From NCBI GenBank assembly GCA_016716265.1, contig JADJWQ010000001.1, forward strand, positions 2,666,001 to 2,730,000: 64,000 nucleotides of DNA. Direction: 5' to 3'. This document shows, one piece after another, positions 34,330-42,952 of this stretch. The stretch comes from Planctomycetota bacterium. GTDB lineage: Bacteria > Planctomycetota > UBA1135 > UBA2386. The stretch's first letter is position 1. The number at the start of each line of letters is the position of its first letter. The notes under the pieces are model-generated. The model saw only the letters and a program-made list of their open reading frames with translations. It did no database searches and was not told the origin of the DNA. The translations under genes were made by a program, and so were the position numbers.

Positions 34330-34583
34330 CGGACGACCGGGCGGGGAATCGCGGGACCGCGCCGCGCTGCGCGGCCGCCCGGCGCGCGCCGCCCCGGCGA
34401 CGCACGCGCGGGCGAGCATAACCCGGAGGCCGCGCGCACCGCCGCAGCCGGAGACGGCTCGACAGCGGACCGGGGCAGGCGGTACGAACAGGGGCGGTGC
34501 GGTCCCTGCGCGCGCCGTCGCGCGGCGCGACGTCCGCACCGCGAGCGCCGCACCGCGGCGCCCGCGCTGGAACCGGCGACCCC

Positions 34584-36362
34584 ATGCCACGCTGCCCGCA
34601 TTGCTGGACGACCGTCGACGCACTGAGCGGGCCCTGCCCGGCGTGCGGCGCCCGGCTCGGCGGCCGCGCGCTGCGCCGCGGTCGGCTCGCCGCGCTCGGC
34701 CTGGTCGGAGCGGTCGCGGTGATCGCCGTCGTCGCGTCGAACCGCGGTCGCGAGAGCGATGCGGAGACCCGCGCAAGCCCGCGGGCGGAGCCGGCGACCG
34801 ACGTCACGCCGGCGGCCGCACCCGCGCCGCCGGCGCAGCCGGCCGACGGCGCCGACCGGCCGGAGCAGACCCCCGGCCCGAGCCCGCTCGTACCGGTCGC
34901 CGATCGGCTCGCCGCACTGCTCGCCACCGCGCGGGGCCCGCGGCTCGCGATCCCCGACGACGCCTTCCTCGAGCAGGCGCAGCCGGCTCCGGTCGGCGCG
35001 ATCGTCCACCACGATGCGCGCGCCGGGCTGGTGCTCGCCGAGCTGGACGGCCGGCCGCCCGGCGCGCCGGTGGTCGCGTTCGCAGCGGCGCGCGCCGGCG
35101 CGGCGCAGACCGGGACCGCGGTGATCGCGATCGATGCGCGCGGCGCGCGGCTGGAGACCCGCGTCGCGGCGCGCGCGGGCGACGGCACGCTGCAGCTCGC
35201 CGATGCGGTGCCCTCGGGATGCGCGCTGCTCGAGGCCGGCGGCGAGCGGGTGATCGCACTGGTGGTCGACCGCGGCGTCGCGACTCCGCTCGACGGGCTG
35301 CTGCCCTGGCTCGACACGATCGCGCAGGGCTCGGGCGAGGGGGTGCGCGCGGCCGTGCGCGCACGCGATCCGCGCGCCCGCCTCCAGGACCTCGATCGAC
35401 TGCTCGCGCAGGCGGCGCCGGATCCGGCCGAGTTGCTCGTCATCGTGGAGGCGATCGAGGCGGCCGGCTGGTACCGGGGCACGCCGCTGCACGAGCGCGC
35501 CCGCAGCCTCGCGGCCGCGGGCCGGGCCGCGCACGCGGCGCTGCTCGCCGGCACCGACCCGGCGGCCGCCCGCCGCGCCGCCGAGCTCGCGCTCGGGCTG
35601 TACGCCGACGACCCGCTCGCGTTGGAGACCGGCGCCCGCGTCGAGGCCGTGCACGGCGACGCGCGGCTCGCGGCCGACCGCCTCGAGCGGCTGCTGGCGC
35701 TCGCTCCGGAGCGCGCGCGGGGCACGTCGAACCTCGTCGTCGACGCCGTGCTGCGCGCTGCGGCGACCGCGCTCGACGCGGGCGACGCCGAGGGCGCCCG
35801 CGCGCTCGCCAGCCGGGCGGGCGGCCTGGCGCCGGCGCGCACCGACGCGCGGGTCGCGCTGGCGCGGGCGCTCGCCGCACTGGGCCGCACCGGCGACGCA
35901 CTGGCGACGCTCGAGCCGATCGCCGCGACCGACGCGGCGGCGCGCCAGCTCGCCGAGCAGCTCGCGCGGACCGGCGAGCCGGGCTCGGTCGAGGTCCCGA
36001 TCGACCCGATCAGCGGCACCGCGCGGACCACCGCGCGGATCGGTGGGGTGGCGCTGCGCGTGCTCGTCGACACCGGCGCTTCGGCGACGACGATCCCGGT
36101 GGCGGTCGCCCGCCAGCTCGGCCTGCTCGGCCCCGACGCCCCGGCGGTCGAGGTGACGACCGCCAGCGGCACCGTCGTCGGCCACCGCGTGACGCTGCCG
36201 CTGCTCGAGATCGGCAGCCTGCGGCTGCGCAGCGTCACCGCGATCGCGATGGACCTGCCCGGCGACCTCCGGAGCGACGGTCTGCTCGGCATGACCGCAC
36301 TCCGTGAGCTCGACGTCCAGGTCGACGGCGCCCGCGGCGTGATCCGCCTCGCGACCCGCTGA
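34584..36362 (+). CDS. Zinc-ribbon, transmembrane, TPR-like, retropepsin-like protein
   Basis: 592 residues. The N-terminus is a zinc ribbon (CPHC at 4-7, CPAC at 18-21), followed by one transmembrane helix (about 34-50) and a Pro/Ala linker. A beta-rich trypsin-like or PDZ-like segment (about 105-240) comes next, then a helical TPR-like region (about 270-470). The C-terminus is a retroviral-type aspartic peptidase domain with LVDTGASATTIP (Asp496) and the later DGLLGMTALRELDVQVD that completes the single-domain clan AA pattern. Such domains dimerise to become active. With a cytoplasmic zinc ribbon the protease would face the periplasm. ATG at 34584 was preferred because the zinc ribbon begins there. 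Confidence 0.75.
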   Translation: MPRCPHCWTTVDALSGPCPACGARLGGRALRRGRLAALGLVGAVAVIAVVASNRGRESDAETRASPRAEPATDVTPAAAPAPPAQPADGADRPEQTPGPSPLVPVADRLAALLATARGPRLAIPDDAFLEQAQPAPVGAIVHHDARAGLVLAELDGRPPGAPVVAFAAARAGAAQTGTAVIAIDARGARLETRVAARAGDGTLQLADAVPSGCALLEAGGERVIALVVDRGVATPLDGLLPWLDTIAQGSGEGVRAAVRARDPRARLQDLDRLLAQAAPDPAELLVIVEAIEAAGWYRGTPLHERARSLAAAGRAAHAALLAGTDPAAARRAAELALGLYADDPLALETGARVEAVHGDARLAADRLERLLALAPERARGTSNLVVDAVLRAAATALDAGDAEGARALASRAGGLAPARTDARVALARALAALGRTGDALATLEPIAATDAAARQLAEQLARTGEPGSVEVPIDPISGTARTTARIGGVALRVLVDTGASATTIPVAVARQLGLLGPDAPAVEVTTASGTVVGHRVTLPLLEIGSLRLRSVTAIAMDLPGDLRSDGLLGMTALRELDVQVDGARGVIRLATR

Positions 36363-36513
36363 CCGGCCGGGCGCGCCGAGGTCACCCCCTCGCGGCACGC
36401 CCGCGCTGCGGCATCGTGGTAACGGCCGGAGTTTTCGCGCCTCCCCGCGCGTCGGGCGCCGGTCCGAACCGGTTCCGATTCCCACCCCGTCCCTCGACCA
36501 GGGAGATCTCTCG

Positions 36514-37722
36514 ATGCGTCTGCTTCCCATCCTCGCTCTCGGCCTCGGAACGGCCGCCATGTGGAGCACCCCGCTGCCGGCGCAGGAGCGCCCGCGGCCC
36601 CAGCGTCCCGATCCCCTGCGCGAGGCGATCCGCCAGGTGGTCCGCGAAGAGGTGCGCGCCGCGATGCGCGATCTGCGCGCCGAGCTGCGCGACGAGATCC
36701 GCCGCGAGCTGCGCCGTTCCGGGGAGCGCGCGGGCGAGCGCAACGCGCCACGCTGGCGCGCCGAGTCCGATGCGGACGGCGACGTGATGATCTTCCGGTC
36801 GGGTGGCGAGGGCCCGCAGCGGGCCCGCGTCCTGCGCCGCGGCGAGCCGCTGCGCATCGAGATCGAGGAGGGCGAGCTGCCGCACGGGATCGAAGCGCTG
36901 ATCCGCCGCATGCACGACACCGACGAGCACGAAGAAGCGGACGAGGACGACGAGGGCCACGAGCACGGCGAAGTCCGCGTGTTCCGCGCCCGCGGCGATG
37001 GCGCCGGCGGTATCCGGATCCTCGAGGGCGAGGGCCCGTTCCTCTTCCGGCTCGAGGGGATGCCCGAGGGCATCGAGGCGCTGATCCGCCGCATGCACGA
37101 CGCCGACGAGCACGAGGACGCCGACGAGGACGACGAGCACGAGCACGGCGAAGAGCACGAGCAGGGCGAGCACCGCGAGGTGACGCCGCCCGCCCAGATC
37201 CGCGTGCGCGTCAACGGCCAGGACACCGAGCTCCGCCAGGTCCGCCCCGGGATGTTCCGCATCGAGGGCGGCCACCCCGGCGCGGTCCTGCAGCTCCGCA
37301 CCGAGGGCGAACGCCACGGCCAGCCGATGGTCCTGCGGCTCGGCGGTGACGGCGGCGCCGAGGGACACCTCGAGGCAGTGCTCGAGAACATCGAGGTCGA
37401 GCTCGAGTCGGCCGGCGCGAACCTCGCCGAGCAGATCGAGGGCGCGCTCCGCGGCCGTCTGCACGGCACGCCCGTGCAGATCCAGGTGCACGCGGGCGAG
37501 CACCCGGCCGGCACCACCGCGCCGAAGCGCGACGACGGCTCCTGCGTCGAGTGTCCCGCCGGCTGCTGCCAGGGCGAAGCTGCCGGCAGCGGGCCGGTCG
37601 AGCGCGTCGAGGTGATCGAGGTCTGCCCGGCCCACCCGGGCACCGCTCCGGAAGCCTGCCCGGAAGCCACCCCGGCCCAGCAGCCGAAGGAAGCAGAGAA
37701 GCCGCGCGGCACGATCGGTTGA
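36514..37722 (+). CDS. Secreted acidic, His-rich protein with duplicated putative metal-binding segment
   Basis: 402 residues with a signal peptide (1-23, LPAQ) and AGGGAGA just upstream of ATG. Residues 32-70 form an amphipathic charged helix. The segment (P)xGIEALIRRMHD followed by a Glu/Asp/His cluster occurs twice, at about 123-152 and 184-220, and ends HEHGE both times. The C-terminus carries CVECPAGCC (344-352) and two more Cys (371, 382). The His/Asp/Glu clusters and clustered Cys suggest metal or redox binding. It lies 46 bases upstream of an ECF sigma factor and its putative anti-sigma factor, so it may be a sensor or target of that system. No known family recognised. Confidence 0.65.
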   Translation: MRLLPILALGLGTAAMWSTPLPAQERPRPQRPDPLREAIRQVVREEVRAAMRDLRAELRDEIRRELRRSGERAGERNAPRWRAESDADGDVMIFRSGGEGPQRARVLRRGEPLRIEIEEGELPHGIEALIRRMHDTDEHEEADEDDEGHEHGEVRVFRARGDGAGGIRILEGEGPFLFRLEGMPEGIEALIRRMHDADEHEDADEDDEHEHGEEHEQGEHREVTPPAQIRVRVNGQDTELRQVRPGMFRIEGGHPGAVLQLRTEGERHGQPMVLRLGGDGGAEGHLEAVLENIEVELESAGANLAEQIEGALRGRLHGTPVQIQVHAGEHPAGTTAPKRDDGSCVECPAGCCQGEAAGSGPVERVEVIEVCPAHPGTAPEACPEATPAQQPKEAEKPRGTIG

Positions 37723-37768
37723 TCGGCCGCGCGCGCGCCGACCGCGGCTCGCGCACGGAGACACAGGC

Positions 37769-38326
37769 ATGGTCAGACCCGAGACACAGCCGGACCCGAT
37801 CGCCCTGGTGGCGTTCAACCGCGCGCTCGCCGAGCACGCGGACGGGCTGAAGACCTTCGCGACCCGGATGCTCGGCGACGCGCTCGGCGCCGAGGACGTC
37901 GCGCAGGACGCGTTCCTCGCGCTGTACCGCCACCTCGAGCAGGTGCCGCCGTCGGCGTTCCGGCCATGGCTGTTCCGCGTCGCCCGCAATCTGTGCCTCG
38001 ACCAATTGCGGCGACGGAAGTTCAAGCTCCGCCTGTTCCGCGACATGGAGCGGGACGACGACCGCCCGCACGTCCCCGAGGACCAGGCGGCGGATCGCCC
38101 GGACGAGATCGCGCAGGCGCGCGAGGCGCGCGAGCAGATCGAGGCCGCGATCCACGCCTTGCCGACCCGCTTCCGCGAGGCGTTCCTGCTCTGCGAGATC
38201 CAGGGCCTCAGCTACGAGGACGCAGCCGCGATCCTCGATTGCCCGGTCAAGACGGTGTCCACGCGGCTGTTCCGCGCGCGCCAGCGCTTCCGCAATGCAG
38301 TCGCGGAGCACGTGTCGAGCTACTGA
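37769..38326 (+). CDS. ECF-type RNA polymerase sigma factor
   Basis: 185 residues. Region 2 includes LGAEDVAQDAFLALYRHLE and AFRPWLFRVARNLCLDQLRRRKFK, for -10 recognition and core binding. Region 4 includes ALPTRFREAFLLCEIQGLSYEDAAAILDCPVKTVSTRLFRARQRF, for -35 recognition. It is typical of group 4 sigma factors. GGAGA precedes ATG. The next gene starts 13 bases after its stop and encodes a membrane protein with the layout of an anti-sigma factor, so the pair probably responds to an envelope signal. Confidence 0.95.
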   Translation: MVRPETQPDPIALVAFNRALAEHADGLKTFATRMLGDALGAEDVAQDAFLALYRHLEQVPPSAFRPWLFRVARNLCLDQLRRRKFKLRLFRDMERDDDRPHVPEDQAADRPDEIAQAREAREQIEAAIHALPTRFREAFLLCEIQGLSYEDAAAILDCPVKTVSTRLFRARQRFRNAVAEHVSSY

Positions 38327-38339
38327 GACGGAGGAGTCC

Positions 38340-39530
38340 ATGAAAGACGATCGACTCGAGCGCGAGATGTCGCTGAACCTGGACGGGCGACTGTCCAGCA
38401 CGCGGCGCGAGCAGCTCCTCCAGCACATCGAGCAGGACGACGAGGCCGCGCGCCTCTGGGACGAGATGGAGCGCGCGCAGCAGCTCGCACTGTCGCTCCC
38501 CGAGCAACAGGTCGGCCCGACGTTCACCGAGACGCTGTGGCAGCGGATCCGCGCCGGTGAAGGCACGCCGGAGGCGGTGTTCCGCGACCCGGTGTCGCCG
38601 TGGACCAAGGCGCGCTACCTGCTGACCGGCGCTGCAGCAGCAGCCGCGGTGCTGATCGCCGTCCAAGCGCTGCGGCCGCCGCGCGAGGCGGCGCCGGCCG
38701 GCGAGGCCGTCGCGCGGGCCGAGGTCGCCGAGCGCGCCGTCGACGACCGCCGCACGACCGATCCGAACGGTGCGACCACGCCGCTCGCACAGCTGCAGCC
38801 GCGCTATTCGGGCGCACCGCAGCTGCTGCCGGTCGGCCCGATGTCGATCGCGCAGGCGAGCCAGGTCAACTGCTTCGACGCGCTGACCGAGCTCCAGCGC
38901 CGCATCCCCGAGGTCGAGCGCTCGCTGCAGGAGGCGCGGCCCGCCGAGCTCGTCGTGCGCGTCGCACCGGAGCTCGAGCGCGTGCGCGGCTCCACGCACC
39001 TGATGCGCTGGATGCAGCGCGAGCGGATCATCTCGCTGCCCGGCGAGTTCGAGGCGACGCTCGCATTGACCGAGCGGGCCGTCAATCGTCTGCAGCGCGC
39101 TCACGACGAGGACGAGCCGCAGGTGCTGCGCTTCGCCGTCGAGAGCCTGCGCGAGCTGGACCCCAACCCATTGCGGGAGCGGTTCGAGGTGATCTGCTGC
39201 CAGGATCCGCGCGACTTCGTCATGCGACTCGTGCAGGAGCTGCGCGACCACCCGTACGCATCGCGCACGCTGCACATCCTGCCGACCGACGATCCGCCGC
39301 TCGGCGCGAGCATGCAGTTCCGCATCGGCCCGCTCGACGAGGGCTGGCAGGGTGCGTTCATCCTGCTCGACGGACGACAGCTCCCGATCGATGTCGACGC
39401 ATCGCCCGGCGACGGTTCCACCGGGCTGAGCATCCGCGTGGAGCGCAGGGACACGGAGGCGGGCCCGCTCCAGGATCCCGGCCGCCCCGAGCGCGGGATC
39501 GAGCTGCTGCGGTCGCGCAAGAACGACTGA
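38340..39530 (+). CDS. Putative membrane anti-sigma factor
   Basis: 396 residues with GGAGGAG seven bases before ATG. The N-terminal 80 residues are helical and charged (EREMSLNLDGRLSSTRREQLLQHI), the size and placement of an anti-sigma domain, but they lack the HxxxCxxC zinc motif. One transmembrane helix (about 93-110, LLTGAAAAAAVLIAVQAL) is followed by a periplasmic domain of about 285 residues with no recognised family, including paired Cys in the phrase FEVICCQDPRDF. Adjacent position after the ECF sigma gene supports a regulator role. Confidence 0.7.
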   Translation: MKDDRLEREMSLNLDGRLSSTRREQLLQHIEQDDEAARLWDEMERAQQLALSLPEQQVGPTFTETLWQRIRAGEGTPEAVFRDPVSPWTKARYLLTGAAAAAAVLIAVQALRPPREAAPAGEAVARAEVAERAVDDRRTTDPNGATTPLAQLQPRYSGAPQLLPVGPMSIAQASQVNCFDALTELQRRIPEVERSLQEARPAELVVRVAPELERVRGSTHLMRWMQRERIISLPGEFEATLALTERAVNRLQRAHDEDEPQVLRFAVESLRELDPNPLRERFEVICCQDPRDFVMRLVQELRDHPYASRTLHILPTDDPPLGASMQFRIGPLDEGWQGAFILLDGRQLPIDVDASPGDGSTGLSIRVERRDTEAGPLQDPGRPERGIELLRSRKND

Positions 39531-39557
39531 CGCGCGCGGTCCGCGCGGCGCTCCGCG

Positions 39558-40277
39558 TCAGTACGGGGTGCCGAACCGGCGACTCGGCGAGCGCCAGGGC
39601 GGCGGCGGTGCGCGGCGCGGCCACGCCAGCAGGAAGCCCGCCGCGAAGCCGCCGACGTGCGCCCACCACGCGACGCCGGGTCCGGCGCTCGTGGACGCAT
39701 TGACGAGCTGCAGCACGAACCACAGGCCGATGAACGCCGCCGCCGGCCACACGACCGTGAAGAAGATGAAGCCGAGCGGCACGAGGGCGATCACGCGCGC
39801 CTTCGGGAACATGCGGAGGTAGGCGCCGAGCACGCCACCGATCGCACCGGACGCCCCGACCATCGGGATGCCCGAGTCCGGCTCCGCGAGCACCTGCGTC
39901 CCGAGCGCGGCGAGCGCGGAGGCGACGTAGAGCAGCACGTAGCGCGCGCGCCCGAGCCGGTCTTCGACGTTGTCGCCGAACACCCACAGGAACCACATGT
40001 TGCCCAGCAGGTGCAGCACGCCACCGTGGACCCAGAAGTGGGTGAGGATCCGCAGCGGCCACCAGTCGTCGTACGGCACCGGCAGGACCACGCCGTACGG
40101 CGTGCGCACGATCGTCGGCTCGGCACCGGTGATGTGCCAAGCGACCGCTCCGAGGCGCTGCGCAGCGCCGTCGAGGTCCGACCAGGTCGCCAGGAACACC
40201 AGCACGTTGATCCCCACGATCACCCAGGTGACGAGCGGCTGGGTGCGGGTCGGGTTCAGGTCGCGGAGTGGGATCAT
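39558..40277 (-). CDS. Rhomboid-family intramembrane serine protease
   Basis: 239 residues with about six transmembrane helices. The catalytic Ser143 lies in GASGAIGG and His207 in AWWAHVGGFAAG. HGGVLHLLGNMWFLWVFG (84-101) supplies the conserved His and Asn of the oxyanion region. Rhomboids cleave single-span membrane proteins within the bilayer. The insertion between the first helix and the HGGVLHLLGN loop (about 33-75) is a hydrophilic L1-like segment. The start chosen gives MIPLRDLNPT, the common N-terminus of this subfamily. Confidence 0.93.
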   Translation of the reverse strand: MIPLRDLNPTRTQPLVTWVIVGINVLVFLATWSDLDGAAQRLGAVAWHITGAEPTIVRTPYGVVLPVPYDDWWPLRILTHFWVHGGVLHLLGNMWFLWVFGDNVEDRLGRARYVLLYVASALAALGTQVLAEPDSGIPMVGASGAIGGVLGAYLRMFPKARVIALVPLGFIFFTVVWPAAAFIGLWFVLQLVNASTSAGPGVAWWAHVGGFAAGFLLAWPRRAPPPPWRSPSRRFGTPY

Positions 40278-40361
40278 CGGCTCGGCGGAAGGTGCGCGGC
40301 GGGGACCGCGCGGCGACGTCGGCGTCGAGAGTGCAGGCGCGTCAGGATACGATCCCGGACG

Positions 40362-41297
40362 ATGAGCACAGTCTCGATCGCCGTCCGAACGCTCGACGTC
40401 CCGCCTGCGCCAGCCGCCGACGAGACGCCGCCGACGGCCGCAGAGCGCGAGCGTGCGACCGAGCTGCTGCTCGCGGTCCTGGCGCGGCACGCGCCGGCGG
40501 GCCAGCCGGTCCAGGAGTGCCTGCCGGTCGTCGGGCAGGCCCCCGACGAGGCCGGCCACACGCTGTTCGTGCTGCCGTTCGACCAGCGCGCCGTGTCCGG
40601 CGCGCTGTTGAGCGACCTCGCCGCGCTCGCCGCCGAGACCGGCGGCTTCGCGACGCTGCTGCAGGTCGGCGAGGGACTCGTCGTCGTGCGCGCCGACGGC
40701 ATCGACGTGCACGGCCCGGGGCTCGCCGGGGCGACCGGGCTCAGTGACCTCGCGGCCCGCATCGCGCGCGAGACGGCGGTCGACCGCTGGATCGAGGCCT
40801 GCGACGACGAGGTGCTCGAGCGCATCGCCCGCGACGCTCCGCACCGCCGCGCGCTCGACCTGTCACGTTCGCAGGTGACCGACGCCGGGCTCGCGTCGCT
40901 CGAGCAATTCGACGAGCTGTGGTCGGTCGACCTGTCGGGCACCCGCATCGGTGACGCCGGCGCAGCGGCGATCGGGACGCTCGGCGCGCTGCGCGAGCTG
41001 GTGCTCGACGGCACCGCGATCACCGATGCCGGCCTCGCGAAGCTCCGCGGACTGCACGAGCTCGAGACGCTGTCGCTCGCCGACACCGCGGTCGGCGACG
41101 CCGGCGTCGCGGCGATCGCTCACCTGCTGGGCCTGCGCGCGGTGCAGCTCGCGGGCACCGGGATCACCGACGCTGCGCTGACCGCGCTCGCCGAGCTCCC
41201 CGACCTCGAGGAGCTCGGCCTCGCGGGCACGGCGGTGACCCCGGCCGCGGTGGACGAGCTGCTCGCGCGGTTCCCGGAGCTGGTCATCGAGCGGTGA
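40362..41297 (+). CDS. Leucine-rich repeat protein
   Basis: 311 residues, no signal peptide. The first 165 residues form a mixed alpha/beta domain of unknown type. From about 165 to the end there are roughly five LRR units of 23-24 residues with the bacterial GALA-like consensus (L..L..L..L.L..T.ITDAGL): LDLSRSQVTDAGL, VDLSGTRIGDAGA, LVLDGTAITDAGL, LSLADTAVGDAGV, VQLAGTGITDAAL. Such domains mediate protein binding; the partner is unknown. It is divergent from the rhomboid gene (about 85 bases). Confidence 0.82.
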   Translation: MSTVSIAVRTLDVPPAPAADETPPTAAERERATELLLAVLARHAPAGQPVQECLPVVGQAPDEAGHTLFVLPFDQRAVSGALLSDLAALAAETGGFATLLQVGEGLVVVRADGIDVHGPGLAGATGLSDLAARIARETAVDRWIEACDDEVLERIARDAPHRRALDLSRSQVTDAGLASLEQFDELWSVDLSGTRIGDAGAAAIGTLGALRELVLDGTAITDAGLAKLRGLHELETLSLADTAVGDAGVAAIAHLLGLRAVQLAGTGITDAALTALAELPDLEELGLAGTAVTPAAVDELLARFPELVIER

Positions 41298-41483
41298 GCA
41301 CCGCGCGGTCCGCGGCGGCTCAGGCGCCGGCGTGCCGGTGCGCCGCTGGGGACTCGCCGAGGAACGGACACGGCATCCGGCGCTCCTGCTCCTGCCCGTC
41401 GGTGACGCCCTCGACGCGATTCGCGGTCGCCGGCCCGCGCGCTCACCACCTCGGCCCCGGTCGCCAATCCGAAAGACGACTCC

Positions 41484-41900
41484 ATGCCCAATGGCGGTTC
41501 TGATTGTTGCGGCACATGCTGGCTCAACGCCAAGCACAATGGCGGAGCCGGCTACGACCACGCGCGAGACCCGGGACCGGACCACCGTGTGATCCCGGAC
41601 CTTCCCATCCCCCGTCCTTTCTACACGTACCGCGGGAACCACCCACACCGACGTCCCGACCGGGACCGGGTCCCGATCGGCCCGGTCTTCCGCGGACCGG
41701 ATCGCCGATTCTGACAGTTGTCGCCGGACCGCGAGGAGATCGTCGTCTGGCAGCTCGGCGAGTCCGGCGAGCCGCGGGCGATCGACGGGCTGCGGCGCAT
41801 TGCGTCGTTCGACCCGTACGCCACGGAGGCCGGTCCGTTCGGACGCACGCAACAGCAGCTCGTCGGCCTCGCCCGCGAGACTCTGAGTCGGCTCGCGGGC
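41484..41900 (+). pseudogene. Broken Cys-rich/HEAT gene with in-frame stop
   Basis: The first part reads MPNGGSDCCGTCWLNAKHNGGAGYDH... and ends in HPHRRPDRDRVPIGPVF before TGA at 41712-41714. Immediately beyond, in the same frame, the sequence continues SPDREEIVVWQLGESGEPRAI...ATEAGPFGRT...LARETLSRLAG, a HEAT-like helix pair. As I remember it, intact members of this small family carry both parts in one protein and have Cys where this copy has Arg (DHRVIPDL, FYTYRGNHPHRR). A stop between two halves plus two lost Cys points to a decaying gene, perhaps with an internal deletion. A functional 76-residue N-terminal product cannot be excluded. Confidence 0.6.
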
Positions 41901-42009
41901 AACGACGTAGACGCACGCCCGACGGAGGGCGCCGCACGTGGACCATCGGCAGACGCCGCGATCGACGGGACGAGGGCGCACTCGCTGATCGCCAGGATGC
42001 GACGCGGCG

Positions 42010-42700
42010 CGGTGCGTCACGATCGCATGCTCCATGAAGCCCTCGCAGGCGATGCGCTCGGGGTGGTGGGCGAGGCTGCGGCAGGCCTCGCCGACGACCA
42101 TGCCGAGCGTCCACACCGAGGCATCGGCAACACGCCCATCGGCGGGCGTCGACTCCCGGCGATGACCCTGGGAAGTCGCCGGTGTCCGCGCCGAGACGCC
42201 GGGACGCGCAGAGTCCACTTTGGCGCCGGTTCCCGGCAGGGCGCCGCTCGCGAGATCAGCCCGGTCCGGAGCCGGCCGCGCCCGCGGCACCCGCTGCGGG
42301 CGCTCGACCTCGCGGCGCGGGGGGCCGACGCTCGAGGCCACGCGACGCAGGCGAACGTCCTCGACCGCGGCGGGCGGGAGCGCTTCTTCGGGGCCGTCCG
42401 GCCGACATCGCATGAGCTCCGTGAGCTGGTCGCGCGGCCACTTGTTGCAGCGGTCGGCGCGTATCGCGCGCAGCCGCCGCGGCGGTGGTCGACGCACGAG
42501 TGCTCGCCGGCGGCGTCGGACAGCTTGCTGGCTTCGGCCGTGAGGATCCCGTCGGCGGTGGCCTCCGGGTGGTCGCGCCGGTGGTGCGCGATCGTGGCGG
42601 CGTCGAGGAACGTGGTCGCTCGCCGCCAAGTCGGCAGCAGCGGCCACGCCGGCAGGTCGCGCACGTGGTCGAGGAAGCGCCAGCACCGCGCCGCAGGCTG
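42010..42700 (-). pseudogene. Frameshifted remnant of an unidentified gene
   Basis: On the minus strand protein-like phrases appear in succession but in different frames. First comes FLDHVRDLPAWPLLPTW...TFLDAATIAHHRRDHPEATADG (about 42700-42520), then NKWPRDQLTELMRCRPDGPEEALPPAAVEDVRL (about 42455-42350), then DASVWTLGMVVGEACRSLAHHPERIACEGFMEHAIV (about 42128-42012). The amphipathic pattern and composition look like real coding sequence interrupted by indels. I do not recognise the family. The rest of 41900-42950 shows no supported gene. Confidence 0.35.
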
Positions 42701-42952
42701 CACGCGGAGGCGATTGCCGTTGGCCGGCAACAGGTTCACTGGCAATGCCGCGTCCCCGGGAAGACCGGGCTCGGCGTGATCGCGGGCGAGGGACCTTGCC
42801 GCGGCACTGGCTCGACCGCGCCTCCTCGGTTCAGATCCAGCGACCGATCTCCAGCGCGCGCGCCGGGCGCCACCTGCCTGGACCGCGCCCCGCAACCCGA
42901 GCCAGCCCGGCGCGGACCTGGTCGATCCACCGATCGAAGCGAGACCTCGACG

